The notes: generated by a model not told the origin, from the letters alone. A stretch of 64,000 nt of DNA from Zygnema cylindricum (GCA_037447655.1 JBBHKE010003059.1:558001-622000), one strand, 5' to 3'; positions 1 to 11,880 are shown, counted from the stretch's first letter. Numbers and translations: made by a program.

Positions 1-136
1 CCAGTTGTTTTCGTCTAAAGGAAGGATTATGATTGAATGACCCAAAACGACGTTTTTTAAACTACACCCGTGAATCAAAAGTTGATATATTTTGAAATGT
101 GACTAATTTTTATGTTTTGTCGTTTTTGTGAAACAG

Positions 137-243
137 AGCCCCAGCTCCAGTGGTGATAGTTGAGCCCTCTTACCTTTCCTACGAATATGTTATGGCAAAC
201 CCAAGAATTGTGTACAATGTCACAAATGTAGGACTTATTGCCG
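137..243 (+). CDS. Copy A exon 1 in window: beta-sandwich segment
   Basis: Acceptor AAACAG before 137, donor GTAAGT at 244. Encodes a VEPSYLSYEY...NVTNVGLIA segment, typical of the start of a CARDB-like sandwich. Same length (107 bp) and phases (2 in, 1 out) as the copy B exon at 35948-36054. Confidence 0.8.
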
Positions 244-2731
244 GTAAGTCTTGTGGACTTCAATCATGTTTTTATTTTTTAAAAGATGGAAAGAGATAGT
301 TTTGTTCATGATGTGAATATGTTGTGTCACACCGTTTGCATGATTAATAGTGTACCTTATTCCATTATTAATATGCACCACATTAGAGAAGATAACTAAA
401 ATTTTGACTCCTTCACAATGTATGGTGTGGCCCAAATGGGTTCCTGAACCCACATCAAATAAGCTAGCTTCTATTTATTCGCATCTTTACCTTCGTTAGT
501 GTGGACTGAAATAGTGAATACTCTTATTATTGTGGACAATTCTAACATTACAAAACTGAAATTTGGACTCCATGATATTAAGTCAGGTCCTTACCAATTT
601 CTAAATTCACGTTTTCCAGCTATACACATTCCCACTAGTGATGTGGACCACACTATTTCTTTAACCACAAATTTGAACCATATCAATGGTAGTAGGGGCG
701 GTTACGTAAATTAAATTTGCTAACGGCACTAATACTTTGTATTCACGCATAATGCTGTTGTCTAAAGAATTAAGGAACGACAACTGATGTTTTTTACCAT
801 TCTTACTCCAGTGAGAATTTATGATCTCCAAATGTTGTAATTTTGTGTTTGTTGATTTCTAAAAACACTTTTTTCTCAGTTCATTTACTGCAAAAGTATA
901 ATTTCCAGCCTCACCTGCTTCCATCTGTCCTATCTCTAGCCATTGCGCTGCTTCAAAAACAAAACCTGTGAACTTCGGAAATTATTTCCTTTATTTGCAG
1001 TTTTTTTCCCTTGTAAACTTTAGTAAACCTACTACCAAGTAAATCCAAAAGTCCTAAACATTGATATACTGCAATGGAGCATTTTTTCTTCTTATTACAG
1101 CCACAAACACGGAACTGTTGCTTCCAACGGATAACCCAAATTTTGTATTTTTCCCGGAAAAAGATACAAATATTGGAACTCTTCCCGCTTTGACAAGTGT
1201 CCTCATTCCAGTGCGAGCCACTCCAAGAAGTCAGTTGCAACGTAGCAGGTAAACTATCTAACATTCAGGAGAAAAATGGTGAAGGAAAATGACTCTTTTT
1301 TGTTATGAGGACGACAATTTTAACCATAGTTGGTTTTATTCTCTACTTCAATGTTTTTCTTTCATTTTAGCGGTTTAGATGACGGGTTCTTCGTAGGCTT
1401 TAAAACTCATAGATATCTGGTGTTGCAAACATCAGCCATCTCTATTTACAGGGTTTTCCTTTCCTCAGCTGCCATCAATTTGAAAAACAAATGATTCCAT
1501 TTACAAAGATCATGCAAAAGATACGTAACAAAAAAGCAGGGCTTGTGGTGGTGATTTGCTGCCTCTTCTGAGCTTCACACGTTCCATCATCTTAAACATT
1601 TTACATTCTATTCCCCTAATCGCATGTGTCAGTGAGTCACTCAATCACTTTTTCATCACATAAAATGCATAGAAAATCATTTGGTTTCGCTTCGTTACCG
1701 TCTGTAATTGTCTATTTTAACATCCGCCTTTGTCTATGCAGTGGTTCTTGTGACGTCATAGTCATCAGCGCCCGATGGTGTTATATTTGCGATGGACTAA
1801 TTTGCGATCTCACTGTCACCGTCATCGGAGCGAAAGCTTGTCCTCTTCAACCTTTTACAGTTCCCTCATACAGCTCTGTAGGGGCTGTTTATATACCGCC
1901 ACAGCCACCGACTGTAATTCAGGTAAAGCGACTATAGCTGTGATTGAGGTAACCACAACACTAATTGCAATAATTAACAATTTCTTTGTCTTCCTGTCAA
2001 TATTTTTTTTGCATTAGGTGATCTCAGGATTTTCACACAATACCACAACAAACACTCATAGCTCTTGGTCGTTGAATTTTCAATGAAATAAAACTGTCGG
2101 GCGACATAAACGACATTGAAGGCCAAAATTTATTAACAATGATAAAAACAATAAGGAGAGATCATGAACCTCCAATCTGCGAAAATATGTCAAATATTTG
2201 CTGAACCCTACTGCAATTCATATCAAAGACTTGCTTTTGGGGGGCTTGGGAATTCGACAGATATCAATTCCGTTTAGCTGCGACCAGTGTGTGAACGCGG
2301 GTCTAAAGGGGCTGGTGGAATGCCTTCTACCTGAATGGCTTCAGTTTCTTATCGAACTTGGGCTTGATATTCAAGCCAATGGGGTCGAAAGTAGTAACTT
2401 CCAAAATCTTGTTCGGGTGGCCAAAATTGCGAGTGAAGTTACAAACACAAGATGCGCATTTGGTGCTGGAAGAAATGTTGGTTCGGCAATTTCGGGGGGT
2501 CCTCCAGTAATTTCTTCCCAAACATTATCGACTAACTGTATCCATGATGCGTTCAGTATTGCAGTCGGTTTGATTCCCAACCTTCTTGTCAAGTGTGTCC
2601 TCACTGGATTGGTCGAATGTGTTTTCGGAGGACTTGAAACACCCGGTGGCAGAAGGCGGAGGCTTTTGGGTAGTGGGGGATTTTTGGACCTTAACACTCC
2701 AGCCGCCAAAGTTGTCAAGTTCTATCAAGGT

Positions 2732-2776
<45 letters not shown>

Positions 2777-5700
2777 CTCGATCTCTATTTCTTCTCTCCC
2801 CTCAACTTCCACTCTCTCCTCCCTCATCTCTTGTCTCTCCCTCGCTCTCTCTTTCTTTGGTCGAGTTTTACCAAGGTAGTTGGACTTACCTCATGAATAT
2901 TTTATATTTCGAAATGCACTACCCTCATCAAACTTAAATACATCCTCATTTTAAATTTTTATATCATAGTCAGTAAACTCCTGATCACATGTTCCTAGTT
3001 GTTTTCTTATCGGACGATGCCTGGTGAGGCCATCCCTTAGGAAACGTAGAAGAAAGCAAACCTCGTCCAAGAAAGCATTTAACCGCCAATATTATAAAAT
3101 TTCAAGGTATAAAAATTAAAACCGATTCCGGAAAACATTTCAGCAGCATCATTTGTAGCCTTCTCAGATTAACTTAGATAAGTGAAAAAGAAAGTCATTG
3201 ACAATTTCTATTTCTATTTTTTTTACAGGGATGAGCGAGGTGGAAATTGATCTTTTTAATGAATATTTTGGAGTGGAGGATGCCCCTGAATGGCTGAAAC
3301 TTAACCAGAGCTCTTCCATGGGTTCCAATTGGACCGCTCTTTTTGTCGAATCTATAGCAGACACCTCGGAAGGAGGAATTCTTATATCAATTACAGAAAG
3401 TCAAAAACTCTTAAATTCCACGTTTAACTCCTATGTGGGTGTCACCTATCGACAGAGATTCCTGACGAGATGGAATGGAGGTGAGCAAGATAAAGGAACC
3501 CAAAGAATGAAGAAGTGTAAAATGGATGCTTCAGAAGAAGTTATAAATTTGCTGAAATGGTAAACTGAAGAAAATTATATTTGTGGAGACGGGTGTATCT
3601 GGTCAGAGTTATATCCTTCGAAAGGAGAGGCTGATCGAGTGAATCGGTGAAATAGACATGCCTCTATCAAATTATTGACCGATATTGTTCTCTAGATAGG
3701 GATATTTATTTGAAAATATTTCATAAATCAATTTTACTTGGCATATCGCACGAACTCCTAACCTACTGTCAAATTTTTTTTAATGTATGTTCCCGAATGG
3801 ATGTCAGATATTGTAAAGAATCATCTACTCATTTTTTTGATTTCTCATTTTGGGAATGACAGGATGGAACCCTTCTTCCGTGCCACCTGGCTCGCCAGCA
3901 TTGAATATTGCCAAAGTCCAGTCTCTGTATGCAACCTGGCAGAACAACACAGAACTTTTGAGATCTCAAGGGTATTTGAATGCTGGACACGCATTTCTGG
4001 CTTCCTTTTTGGAGCTCGTGGAATCGCAGGATCAGGCGGGAACTTGCGCTGAAGTTACGGTGGTTGTTAAACAGACAATCTTCATTACGGAGGCGGCAGT
4101 AAGTGCCTTGTTTTTTAGTGATAATCGCTGAACTGTCAACCTTCCTTACAGTGGCGACACTCGTGGCATCTAGTTGTCTTTTTGACGTTAGTTGTAAAAC
4201 AGACAATCCTCGACAGTGAGTGTTTCTCGTTCTTTTTTAACCGCACTAGATAAACAGGCAATCTTCGGTAAAGAGGTGGCGTTAAATGCCTCTAATTGTC
4301 TTTTTTAAGGTAGTTGTGAAATAGTTAACTTTCCTGACAGAGGCGATAGTAAGTGCCTCTTAGTAATTGTTTTTTAATGGTAGTTGTTCAAACAGACAAT
4401 CTTCATACAGAAACGTCAGGGAGTGCCTCTAATTGTGTTTTAAACGGTGGTTGTTAAATGCATAATTTTCATTACAGAGAGGCAGCAGTAAGTGCCTCTA
4501 CCTGTGTATTTTTATTTCTTCTCACACTTTCTCAATCACCTTTTGGATGACGGGTTTATTGGATGAGATTTTCCTTCGTTTTTCTTTTTGCTTCCGAATG
4601 GACTTTAACCATAATATATAGGCGACAAAAAAGAAAGGATTTAGCTTTGAAAAGTGTTGCGTGTGTTTTATTTTTTGGCCTTCAAAAACGTTTTTTCAAT
4701 ACAGGAAGTTGTGACAATGTATTTGCATCCAGCAAACAGCCGATAACGTCCATTATTCAAATCAATTTTCGTCGCTCCCTCCTTTCTCTCACTCTCACCC
4801 TTGTAACCCTTTATATGGTAAAATTGAGTAATCAGACCTTGTCTTTTTGCGCTGTCCAATTGCAGGTGGAGGCTCAATTACAACTGACAAATTCTGCACC
4901 ACAAAGCCTCACAAACATTTCTGTGACCCTCTCTTTTAAAGATTCAAATGGGGTATCTGCTGATTTACTTTTTGTCGTGGGACAGCCAAAACTGTTAGGA
5001 TTGACGTCACTCAATGGAACAGGTAAAGTTTCATTTTTGATCTTGCTTTCTTAGGATCAATTGATTTTCAGTAGCAGAAATATAGACTCTAACCAGCTAT
5101 CAGCAGCAGAAATAGTTTCAAGCGCTTATTAGTATATCCTTGAACGTTTCTGGTGTCGAAAATTACGGTTTTCTTTAGAAGTCATTGAGTGTTTAAAGGA
5201 ATAGTTTAGTGTCAGTAAAGGTGGATTAGATTGCCATCATCACTATCACTATATTTATTTACAGTCCATGACACTCAAAAACAACTTGGTGTTGTTAACC
5301 CTGATAGCCATATCCAGGTTAGATCCCAAAAATGAAAGATATATTACTTTATGTAAAATATTGCATAGATCTTGTTTCTGATTTTAAAATACCTATTACT
5401 TATAAAATGAGTCATTTGTTTTTGTTGTCACAGGTTCAGTGCCTGGCGAGACCTTCGGGTCTGCCACGTGGCTGATAGCTGCCCGGGCAAACGCTGCCCT
5501 ATTGGGGCCAACCACATATTTTGTCAGCGGTACATTAAGGTACGGAGTGGAAAATTTGGGCTCCGGTTCCATCGTGGAATATCCATTGACACCTGTCAAG
5601 ATAACTGTGGAGCCCCAACCAAGATTGTCTCTCAAGTATTTTATCCAACGAAATGTGTACGGAGATAATCCCTTCACTCCGGAGGTAATAGAGCACTTCG

Positions 5701-8581
5701 CTTCTCTCTCCTTTTCCCCGCTTCGATGTATTGTATCCATTATTCATTTCTTACTTAATACGTATGCCTACGAAGTATATAGTCGAATTTTAGAAGTATA
5801 AACACATTGAGAACATTTACTCATACTTTTGAACTTTGGAGTGATGACAGGTGGAGCCTCCAGTTCCTGCAACCTTAGGACTCCTTCTTTATAATTTTGG
5901 AGCTGGTAAAGCAAAGACAGTAAAAGCCCAATCTTTACAACCAACCATCACTTCCAACAAAAAAGGTCTTCTCGTGACATTCTCTATAGTGAAGGCTCTT
6001 CTCGGAAATACTGAAGTCCAGAATGCCTTTTCCTTAACGGTGGGAGATATTGCCCCAGGAGGAACATCACAAGTTCGGTGGCTTATTGAAAGTAGTCTTC
6101 AAGGAAATTTCGTTGGTGTGAACGCAACATTTACTTCGGTCAACCCTCTCGGAGAACCATCTTTATCAGTTATCCAATCAGTGGATTTGTTCGATCTCGT
6201 CAAAGTTGTAATGCTCGATGACGAAAGTAATTTGGACGAATTTCCGGATTTTCTAGTCGATCAAATTCCAGATATTGATCTCACTCCAGACAGAATCCAC
6301 AGCAGTAAAGATGATACGGTTTTGCCTGTTTTTGCTATTCCCCAAACCGGTATTTTGCCCAAGTCGCCAATTTTGGGCCCTGAGAGCTATATCTACACCC
6401 AAGAGGTTTCAATAAACAGGTACTCTAACGATGATAAAAATCCTCTTGAAAAACCCTTTTGATATTCCTCATGTTGAAGACCCATGAACCTCTAACTACT
6501 AAAGAATTCTATGATTGTGTGGAAATCTTCAAGGTGCATTAATGGCACATTAGTTTTGTTGAAATTAGACTTCTTCATTACTGATTCATTTGATAAGCTT
6601 TGATTTGAACATTTTGTGACAGGACCAATCTTGATATGGGAAATGCCGTATGGCATTATATCAAATTCAATTCTCCATCTGGTTATTCATCCAAATCGTG
6701 GTCGCTTGCCAAAGTGACACGTGGAGATGGATCGAATATTCTCCTTCCCTTCAATTCTTGGACCACCTATTTCACATTTGATGTCAGTCGTCCACCGACG
6801 GATTATGTTAGTATTCTCGATAGAACATCCTCGACCAAATATACTTTAACATACGTTTTTGGCCCGAGTGGAACACTGCCCCCTAGTGTTCCACCACCTT
6901 CTCCACCCTATCCTCCCCCACCTCGTTTTCCACCTTTTCCTCCCCCCGTATCCCCACCTAGACCTCCACCCTCTCCTCTCCCTCCACCTCCACGACGGCC
7001 TCCACCTTCTCCTCCCTCTCCTTCGCCACCTCGTCCCCCACCCTCTCCTCCTCCACGTCCTCTAACTTCTCCTCTCTCTCCTCCGCCACGTCGTCCCCCA
7101 CCCTCTCCTCCTCCACGTCCTCCACCCACTCCCCCACCCTCTCCGCCACCTCGTCCCCCACCCTCTCCTCCTCCTCCACGTCCTCCACCCTCTCCCCCAC
7201 CCTCTCCGCCACCTCGTCCCCCACCCTCTCCTGCTCCTCCACGTCCTCCACCCTCTCCCCCACGCTCTCCGCCACCTCGTCCCCCACCCTCTCCTCCTCC
7301 ACGTCCTCCACGTCCTCCACCCTCTCCCCCACCCTCTCCGCCACCTCGTCCCCCACACTCTCCTCCTCCTCCATGTCCTCCACGTCCTCCACCCTCTCCC
7401 CCACGCTCTCCGCCACCTCGTCCCCCCCCCCTCCCCCTCCTCCACGTCCTCCACCCTCTCCTCCACCCTCTCCTCCACCCTCTCCCCCCCCCTCTCCTCC
7501 TCCTGCAAGTCCACCCTCTCCTCCCTCTTTACCGCCACCTCGCCCTCCACCTTCTCCCCCTCGCCCCCCACGTCCTCCTCCACCAAGAAGTAAGGGTTTT
7601 GATATGTTGTTTTCCAAGGATGGTCAAATGAGTAAATTCGAAAGGCTCATGTGCACACATAAAAACCCTTTTTTTGTCGATGATATATTTTTATTTTATT
7701 CCTTTGAGACAAAATATAATATTTACATATAGCATCCTTGAGAAACTTCCAAAATGGCGAAATTCAAACAAACAATTTAGGACTTTTTGTTTTTGTTTTA
7801 TGGGATTCTATTTAGCACCAGAGTTGGGTCTTCATTTATTGAACCCTAAAATCTTTAAATATGTTAGGATTTTCAACCTATCTTTTTCTAACTTATGAAT
7901 TTTTATGCTAAAATTCTGTTAGCGGTATATATGTGGAACGTTGAGTTTAAATTTTGATCGTCCTTTGCATGAAAAGAAAAACTGCTCTGATGGTTTATCC
8001 TTCAATTTTTGTTAATGAGTTTTTATCATTTTGCCTTTGCAGATCCTTTGTTGTCTTTCATTGCGGAACCAAAAATCAACCGCGATGGGCCTTTCTACCA
8101 AATCAAAAGAAATCAAACTGCAGCAAGTTGTGCTCAAACGTGCCGAGAAAGTCCGCGTTGTTTAGCATTTTCTTACCATTTGACTCAGAAAAAATGTTTT
8201 TTCAAGGAGTTTTTCGGTGTTCCAACTCCAGATTCAAAATACATAAGCTATGTCAAACCATTCCCTCCACCTCCACCAAGTCCACCTGCGAAAAATTTGC
8301 CACGTTTTGTTGCATACCCCAATTTTGACAACAGTGGGAAAAAATATGTCAGTTATACTGATTTATCGGTAGATACATGTGCTGGACGTTGTTTGAGTAC
8401 CAAACGCTGTCTAGCTTTTGTTTTCCTTATTTCACCCATCAAATGTTGGCTCTTACAAAGTGTTGGAAAATCTCGTCCAAAACTTGGAAGAACTACCTAC
8501 ATCAAAGCAGCTTCCCTTCCACCATTTTCCTTACCTCCTCCGCCACGCGTTTCTCTACGTCCACCCCCTCGAAGACCATGA
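137..8581 (+). CDS. Copy A: mosaic extracellular matrix/adhesion-type glycoprotein, 3' part of gene (11 exons)
   Basis: A spliced gene entering from the left edge. Joining 137-243, 1101-1248, 1742-1922, 2261-2729, 3229-3480, 3863-4098, 4866-5022, 5434-5684, 5851-6419, 6623-7589 and 8043-8581 keeps one reading frame across every GT..AG junction except for a single one-base slip in the proline-rich exon; the stop is TGA at 8579. About 1,290 residues are visible: CARDB/DUF11-like beta-sandwiches, a Cys-rich block, a conserved multi-exon sandwich region with several N-x-S/T sites, a 220-residue SPPP-type stalk, two PAN/Apple-type domains and a short Pro tail. The 5' half (signal peptide, NIDO, first stalk) must lie left of the window; it is inferred from copy B. 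Likely secreted and wall- or matrix-bound. Domain calls rest on pattern recognition, not searches. Confidence 0.8.
1101..1248 (+). CDS. Copy A exon 2: beta-sandwich segment
   Basis: Acceptor TTACAG before 1101, donor GTAAAC at 1249; 148 bp. Completes the sandwich begun in the previous exon, with a TLPALTSVLIPVRATPR strand typical of these repeats. Partner in copy B at 34978-35125 has the same length and phase. Confidence 0.8.
1742..1922 (+). CDS. Copy A exon 3: cysteine motif and Pro linker
   Basis: Acceptor ATGCAG before 1742, donor GTAAAG at 1923; 181 bp. Carries a CDVIVIS..WCYICDGLICDL cysteine cluster and a Pro/Tyr linker. The copy B counterpart (34285-34507) is 42 bp longer, all in the linker. 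Confidence 0.78.
2261..2729 (+). CDS. Copy A exon 4: cysteine-rich block
   Basis: 469 bp. The acceptor is taken as CGACAG ending at 2260 because it joins phase 0 to ISIPFSCDQC; the pyrimidine tract is weak, so an upstream acceptor in the same frame is possible. Encodes CDQCVNAGL...CLLPEWLQF, a CAFG loop and further paired cysteines, then an RRRR basic patch. Donor GTGATC is followed immediately by a CT microsatellite. Confidence 0.72.
2735..2773. repeat. (CT)n microsatellite next to a splice donor
   Basis: About 39 bases of CT begin a few bases after the donor at 2730. The equivalent tract in copy B (33404-33463) is about 60 bases long. Confidence 0.95.
3229..3480 (+). CDS. Copy A exon 5: conserved sandwich-region segment
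   Basis: Acceptor TTTACAG before 3229, donor GTGAGC at 3481; 252 bp, phase 1 in and out. Starts GMSEVEIDLFNEYFG and includes two N-x-S/T sites. Copy B partner at 32731-32982 has the same length. Confidence 0.8.
3863..4098 (+). CDS. Copy A exon 6: conserved segment; its 3' end is the seed of a tandem array
   Basis: Acceptor GACAG before 3863, donor GTAAGT at 4099; 236 bp. Encodes GWNPSSVPPG...YATWQNNTELLRSQGYLNAGHAFLASFLELVES..GTCAEV. The last 40 bases plus the donor are repeated several times in the following intron. Confidence 0.8.
4055..4505 (+). repeat. Degenerate tandem array derived from exon 6 end plus splice donor
   Basis: About seven diverged units of roughly 65 bp. Each resembles GTTGTTAAACAGACAATCTT, then an ACAGAGGCGGCA-like core, then GTAAGTGCCTCT and a T-rich spacer. 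The first unit is the true exon end and donor; at least two later units keep a GTAAGT donor. Copy B has about four units at 31885-32165. Confidence 0.8.
4866..5022 (+). CDS. Copy A exon 7: beta-sandwich segment
   Basis: Acceptor TTGCAG before 4866, donor GTAAAG at 5023; 157 bp. VEAQLQLTNSAPQSLTNISV..SFKDSNG is a classic CARDB/DUF11-like strand pattern. Same length as copy B 31368-31524. Confidence 0.8.
5434..5684 (+). CDS. Copy A exon 8: beta-sandwich segment
   Basis: Acceptor TCACAG before 5434, donor GTAATA at 5685; 251 bp. Encodes GSVPGE..GSATWLIAAR...YFVSGTLRYGVENLGSG..VEYPLTPVKITVEPQP. Same length as copy B 30736-30986. Confidence 0.8.
5851..6419 (+). CDS. Copy A exon 9: long beta-sandwich exon with acidic tail
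   Basis: Acceptor GACAG before 5851, donor GTACTC at 6420; 569 bp. A VEPPVPATLGLLLYNFGAG...AQSLQPTITSNKKGLL sandwich followed by an Asp-rich segment (DDESNLDEFPDFLVDQIPD). About nine in ten residues match copy B exon 30002-30570; most differences fall in the last 30 residues. Confidence 0.82.
6623..7589 (+). CDS. Copy A exon 10: terminal sandwich plus long proline-rich stalk
   Basis: Acceptor GACAG before 6623, donor GTAAGG at 7590. After GNAVWHYIKFNSPSGYSSKSWSLAK... and a YTLTYVFGPSG strand come about 220 residues of PPPSPPPRP/SPPP repeats (from about 6880), a hydroxyproline-rich stalk. The frame slips by one base near the C-run at 7422-7434. Only the post-slip frame joins correctly to the next exon, so an indel in the homopolymer (real or from assembly) is the simplest reading. 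Confidence 0.78.
8043..8581 (+). CDS. Copy A last exon: two PAN/Apple-type domains and Pro tail
   Basis: Acceptor TTTGCAG before 8043; 539 bp to TGA. Two Cys-patterned units (about 8055-8262 and 8305-8515) each carry a SCAQTC or TCAGRC helix motif, RCLAF and a KKCFF/KCWLL strand, the PAN/Apple signature for carbohydrate or protein binding, separated by a PPPPPSPP hinge. The tail ends PPPRVSLRPPPRRP. The matching copy B exon is 28318-28856. Confidence 0.82.
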
Positions 8582-8960
8582 GGAGAGGTGGGAAATCGAA
8601 ACAAATCTTTTCCTTTTCCTGTTGATTATTAACAAAGCTAATTTTAGTTAACGAAAGGTGTTAGTGGCTGATTGTCGACTTGTTTTTTGTTTTCAAGTGT
8701 TTGTGAATAGTGATGTTGTTTTACTTCTGTGTCAAATCACATATATTGTCCTTTATCTTCGGTATAATATCTTTCTTGAGGTTTAATCAATCCCTCAGAG
8801 GAATCTTGTTATGTGTACATGTTTATTTTTGTCCTTTTGCTTTTATGGCAATTGTCATTTTTCATGGCCAGTTTTTGTTTCCTTGTCTCGCAGGTACAGA
8901 GATAAACCATCACATTTGGAAGTTCCGCTGAAATTGAATTTTCAAGGATTAGCTGATTTT
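8582..8960 (+). other. 3' flank/UTR of copy A, shared with copy B
   Basis: Non-coding, but similarity to copy B persists, e.g. the GGTGTTAGTG(G/C)CTGATTG stretch and a block around 8870-8960 that follows a T-rich tract and CGCAG, possibly a 3'UTR intron and exon. No clear poly(A) signal was recognised. Confidence 0.5.
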
Positions 8961-11481
8961 CGTGTTTCTCGGTTGAGGTTTTGAGAGCTGGAAGTTGCAT
9001 AGGTGATTAATTCGTTATTTTAATACTTATTTCTGCCTGTTTTAAATACTATTGTTACCTTTTTACCTTTTTTATGTTAAAATTCTATAAAAATATAGCA
9101 TGATATGACCTAAACAAGTCCTTCTAGTAAACAAGGAAAGCAATCTTTGATATCTTGTTTCCGGCCAAATCTTTTTAACGACAGATTTCTTAATAAGGAT
9201 TTCCCTGCTGTAATGTGGATAAATGAGGAATATTTCATTTGAAATTCATGAAACTTTCTTTTTGTGTTGTGTATCAGAAGCCTCTTACCGCTCAATATAT
9301 TAGTTTGATACAAAGCTAAAAAAAATGTTGCGATCACTTTACCGCTATATCAGCCTGATACAGGAGTACAGTGATAATATGCATAAAGATCTAATCTTAT
9401 GATTTTGGTGTCAAATATGGGACGAGTGGGATTTTCATTACCCTAATTATTTTGTAGATGTGTCTTGATTGGCTAATATTCTTAAAAGGTATGTTGTGAC
9501 TATGACATACACTAAAATCCCCTTAATGACCCTGAAAATGCCCTAAAATACCCAAAATAGATTCTAAACAAATGCTAAGGCCAAAATTCAATGTTTAGAA
9601 CTTGTGTCATATGGAAGCCTACGAAATAAAACTAAACACTAAGTCTAACATACATGTAGCTTCATAAAAAGTATCAATCTCCAATATTAATAACCGACAA
9701 TATAACGAACTGGAAAATAGTCAATAACGGTCGCTATTGATATTTGATCGTCGTGTAGATATCGCATCTGATTATACCGTTTACATGTCGCTATGACATG
9801 CAACAACAAATAATTGTTAGGGGATTGCTAATCGCAAAGACAATTTTTGCTGCGCGCAGGTAGTTGTCAAAAATTGTACATTTGAAGTACAGTTTAGCAC
9901 AAGTTACATATTTTTGAGTTCAGATTTGACGGTCAATCCGTCGAACAACTTTGACTGGCGAAATATTGTAACACGGTTAAAATAGTGTCGCGCTTGCGAA
10001 TGTCGACCGTGTTAAAAAAAAACAATTCACACGGCCGGCGCAGGTTTACTGTAACAAAACTGCGGCAACCACATGTAAATAAAATTGTTGGGCGCAGGTA
10101 GTTTCTCATTTCACGTGAGCTCCACCCAGAGAACACATACTCACATTTAACTTAGCCGCAAAAATGGAATCTAATTGCGAACCGTTACGTTGAACTTGGA
10201 CACAAATAAAAGGATGACGTCATATGTATAAATTAACTCGCATGAAACAAATAAACTTCGTACAAGATAAGAAAACGTACCCGCCTAAAAATATTGATGA
10301 AACTAAATGATAAAAACGCGCGTCGTCACGGGCGACCAAATGAAGCCACACTATTTACGAATCAACATTCCTACCTTGATTCTCATCGGCGCAAATTTCG
10401 AACAACGAGCTCTACGTAGATGGTAAAAATTTAGGCGGATATAACCAAAGTTTCGAACAGCGAGGGAAAAATTTCAAGGGAAAAGTTTCATAAAAGCAAG
10501 TAGGATCCATATGGTTTCATAATTCTTATTGGCAATGAACCACACAAAAGTGAAATATACAACAATTTCACCAAAAAAATCAAACCTTCGATATCTTTTG
10601 AGGTTTAAGGGGGATTGCTTATTCCTGTTCAATCATTTGTTGTTATTGCAAATTGAGAGTTCAAAAATTTCATAATCACCAATATACTGCTCTAGAGTAA
10701 GGATTTAGACTTAAATGAAAAAAAAAAAATTAAAACAACACATATAGGAATCATTCCAGTCCAATGACACATTAGTTTCACGCCAACAAGACATACAAGG
10801 TGAGAAAATTCAGAAAAAGGCAAAAAGGCTTGGGCATTTTGTTGACATTACAATGAACTAGAGCACCAAACATTTCTACAAGCATTCAACTTTTCATGTT
10901 ATCAAAAAATTCTATAAAATACCTTTGAACATTCAATGTAAAAAAACAACTAACATATTCAAAATTGTTTGATAAATTAAAAAACGTAAACAAAAGCTTT
11001 TCACAACCATACATTTTAAACTATTTTCAAATTGTCAGGTAAAAAGCCTTATACATTGAAATAAAACTAGTGAACCTTAAGAAACCAATTACTCTTTCTA
11101 AAATGCCACTCCTCCAAAAACGAAGAAATGAAAACAAAAAATCGTGAGAACAACGCCAAAATAAATAATAGAAAAAGTGTGATGATAATGTTTAAATTTA
11201 ATCGTTGTATGATTAAAAAAACCAGCAATTCAATGAGCATTTGTATTAAATTAAAAAAATGTAAGAGTTGCAATTAATGTCTTTTTTCTTACCAGCTATA
11301 GCCGCCTAGTGACAGTTTGTGTATCATTTAAAAATGCAAGAGTTGCAATTACTGTCTTTTTATATACAAACTATAGTCGTTTCGTCACATGTATGTATTA
11401 TATGTTTATGATTTTTTTTTTTTTTGGTTCATACAAACCATAAAAATTCTGTGAACAACGCAATTTAAACTTATAAAAAGT
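8961..11481. other. Intergenic, no gene recognised
   Basis: AT-rich sequence with many short, low-quality open frames. A GCGCAGG motif recurs near 9855, 10037 and 10092. A diverged tandem duplication of about 78 bp (AGAGTTGCAATTA...TGTCTTTT) lies at 11253-11402. I see no coding sequence or complete mobile element. Confidence 0.5.
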
Positions 11482-11880
11482 TTAAGGTTTAGCATAGACA
11501 TGTACCTTCAAGTGATTGTACCAATTTTGAAAACGAGGGTTAAATACTTCAAACCATCTTTCACCATAGACGGAATTACGATTCCTTCCAAACCATTGAG
11601 GCTCCAATGGAGGTAGAACTCCACCTCCCAACACACCCACGTGAAAGTGATTTTTGTCGATATACACCAAACAAATAGGAGATTGATTGCTGAATTTTGT
11701 GTATGGAATAAACGTATTACTACCTACTATATTTTTTGAGATAATCACAACAAGCCTCTCCAATTGAGAAGCGAGAAGTATTGGCATTTGTGGTGTTGCG
11801 AACCATTTACATTTTTTTGCAACTCCTTTGTGATGGTCCAATCTCGAATGCAACTTTTTGAAAAAAATGGTTCCAAACAA
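11482..11880 (-). pseudogene. OTU-like cysteine protease C-terminal fragment (transposon-associated type)
   Basis: A 132-residue minus-strand frame with the order KWFATPQM..LLASQ, VVIISKN, TFIPY, PICLVYIDKNHFHVGVL, PPLEPQW. This resembles the C-terminal half of OTU-like domains carried by plant Mutator-type or Helitron elements, where the HF/HV residues sit in the catalytic His strand. No DGNCLFRA-type N-terminal motif was found upstream on the same strand, so it looks truncated. A chance open frame cannot be excluded. Confidence 0.42.

Larger units (their letters stand above)
1..8960 (+). repeat. Left arm of inverted segmental duplication
   Basis: Exons, most intron sequence and the 3' flank align in reverse orientation with 27900-36195. 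Homology is present at base 1 (the GGAAGGATTATGATTGAATG stretch recurs inverted near 36160-36180), so the arm extends past the window. Confidence 0.85.

Noticed and set aside
6908-7617. Long glycine/valine/glutamate-rich minus-strand open frames opposite the stalk
   Set aside because: They are the complement of low-complexity CCTCCACC-type repeats; the plus strand has the splice context and homology.
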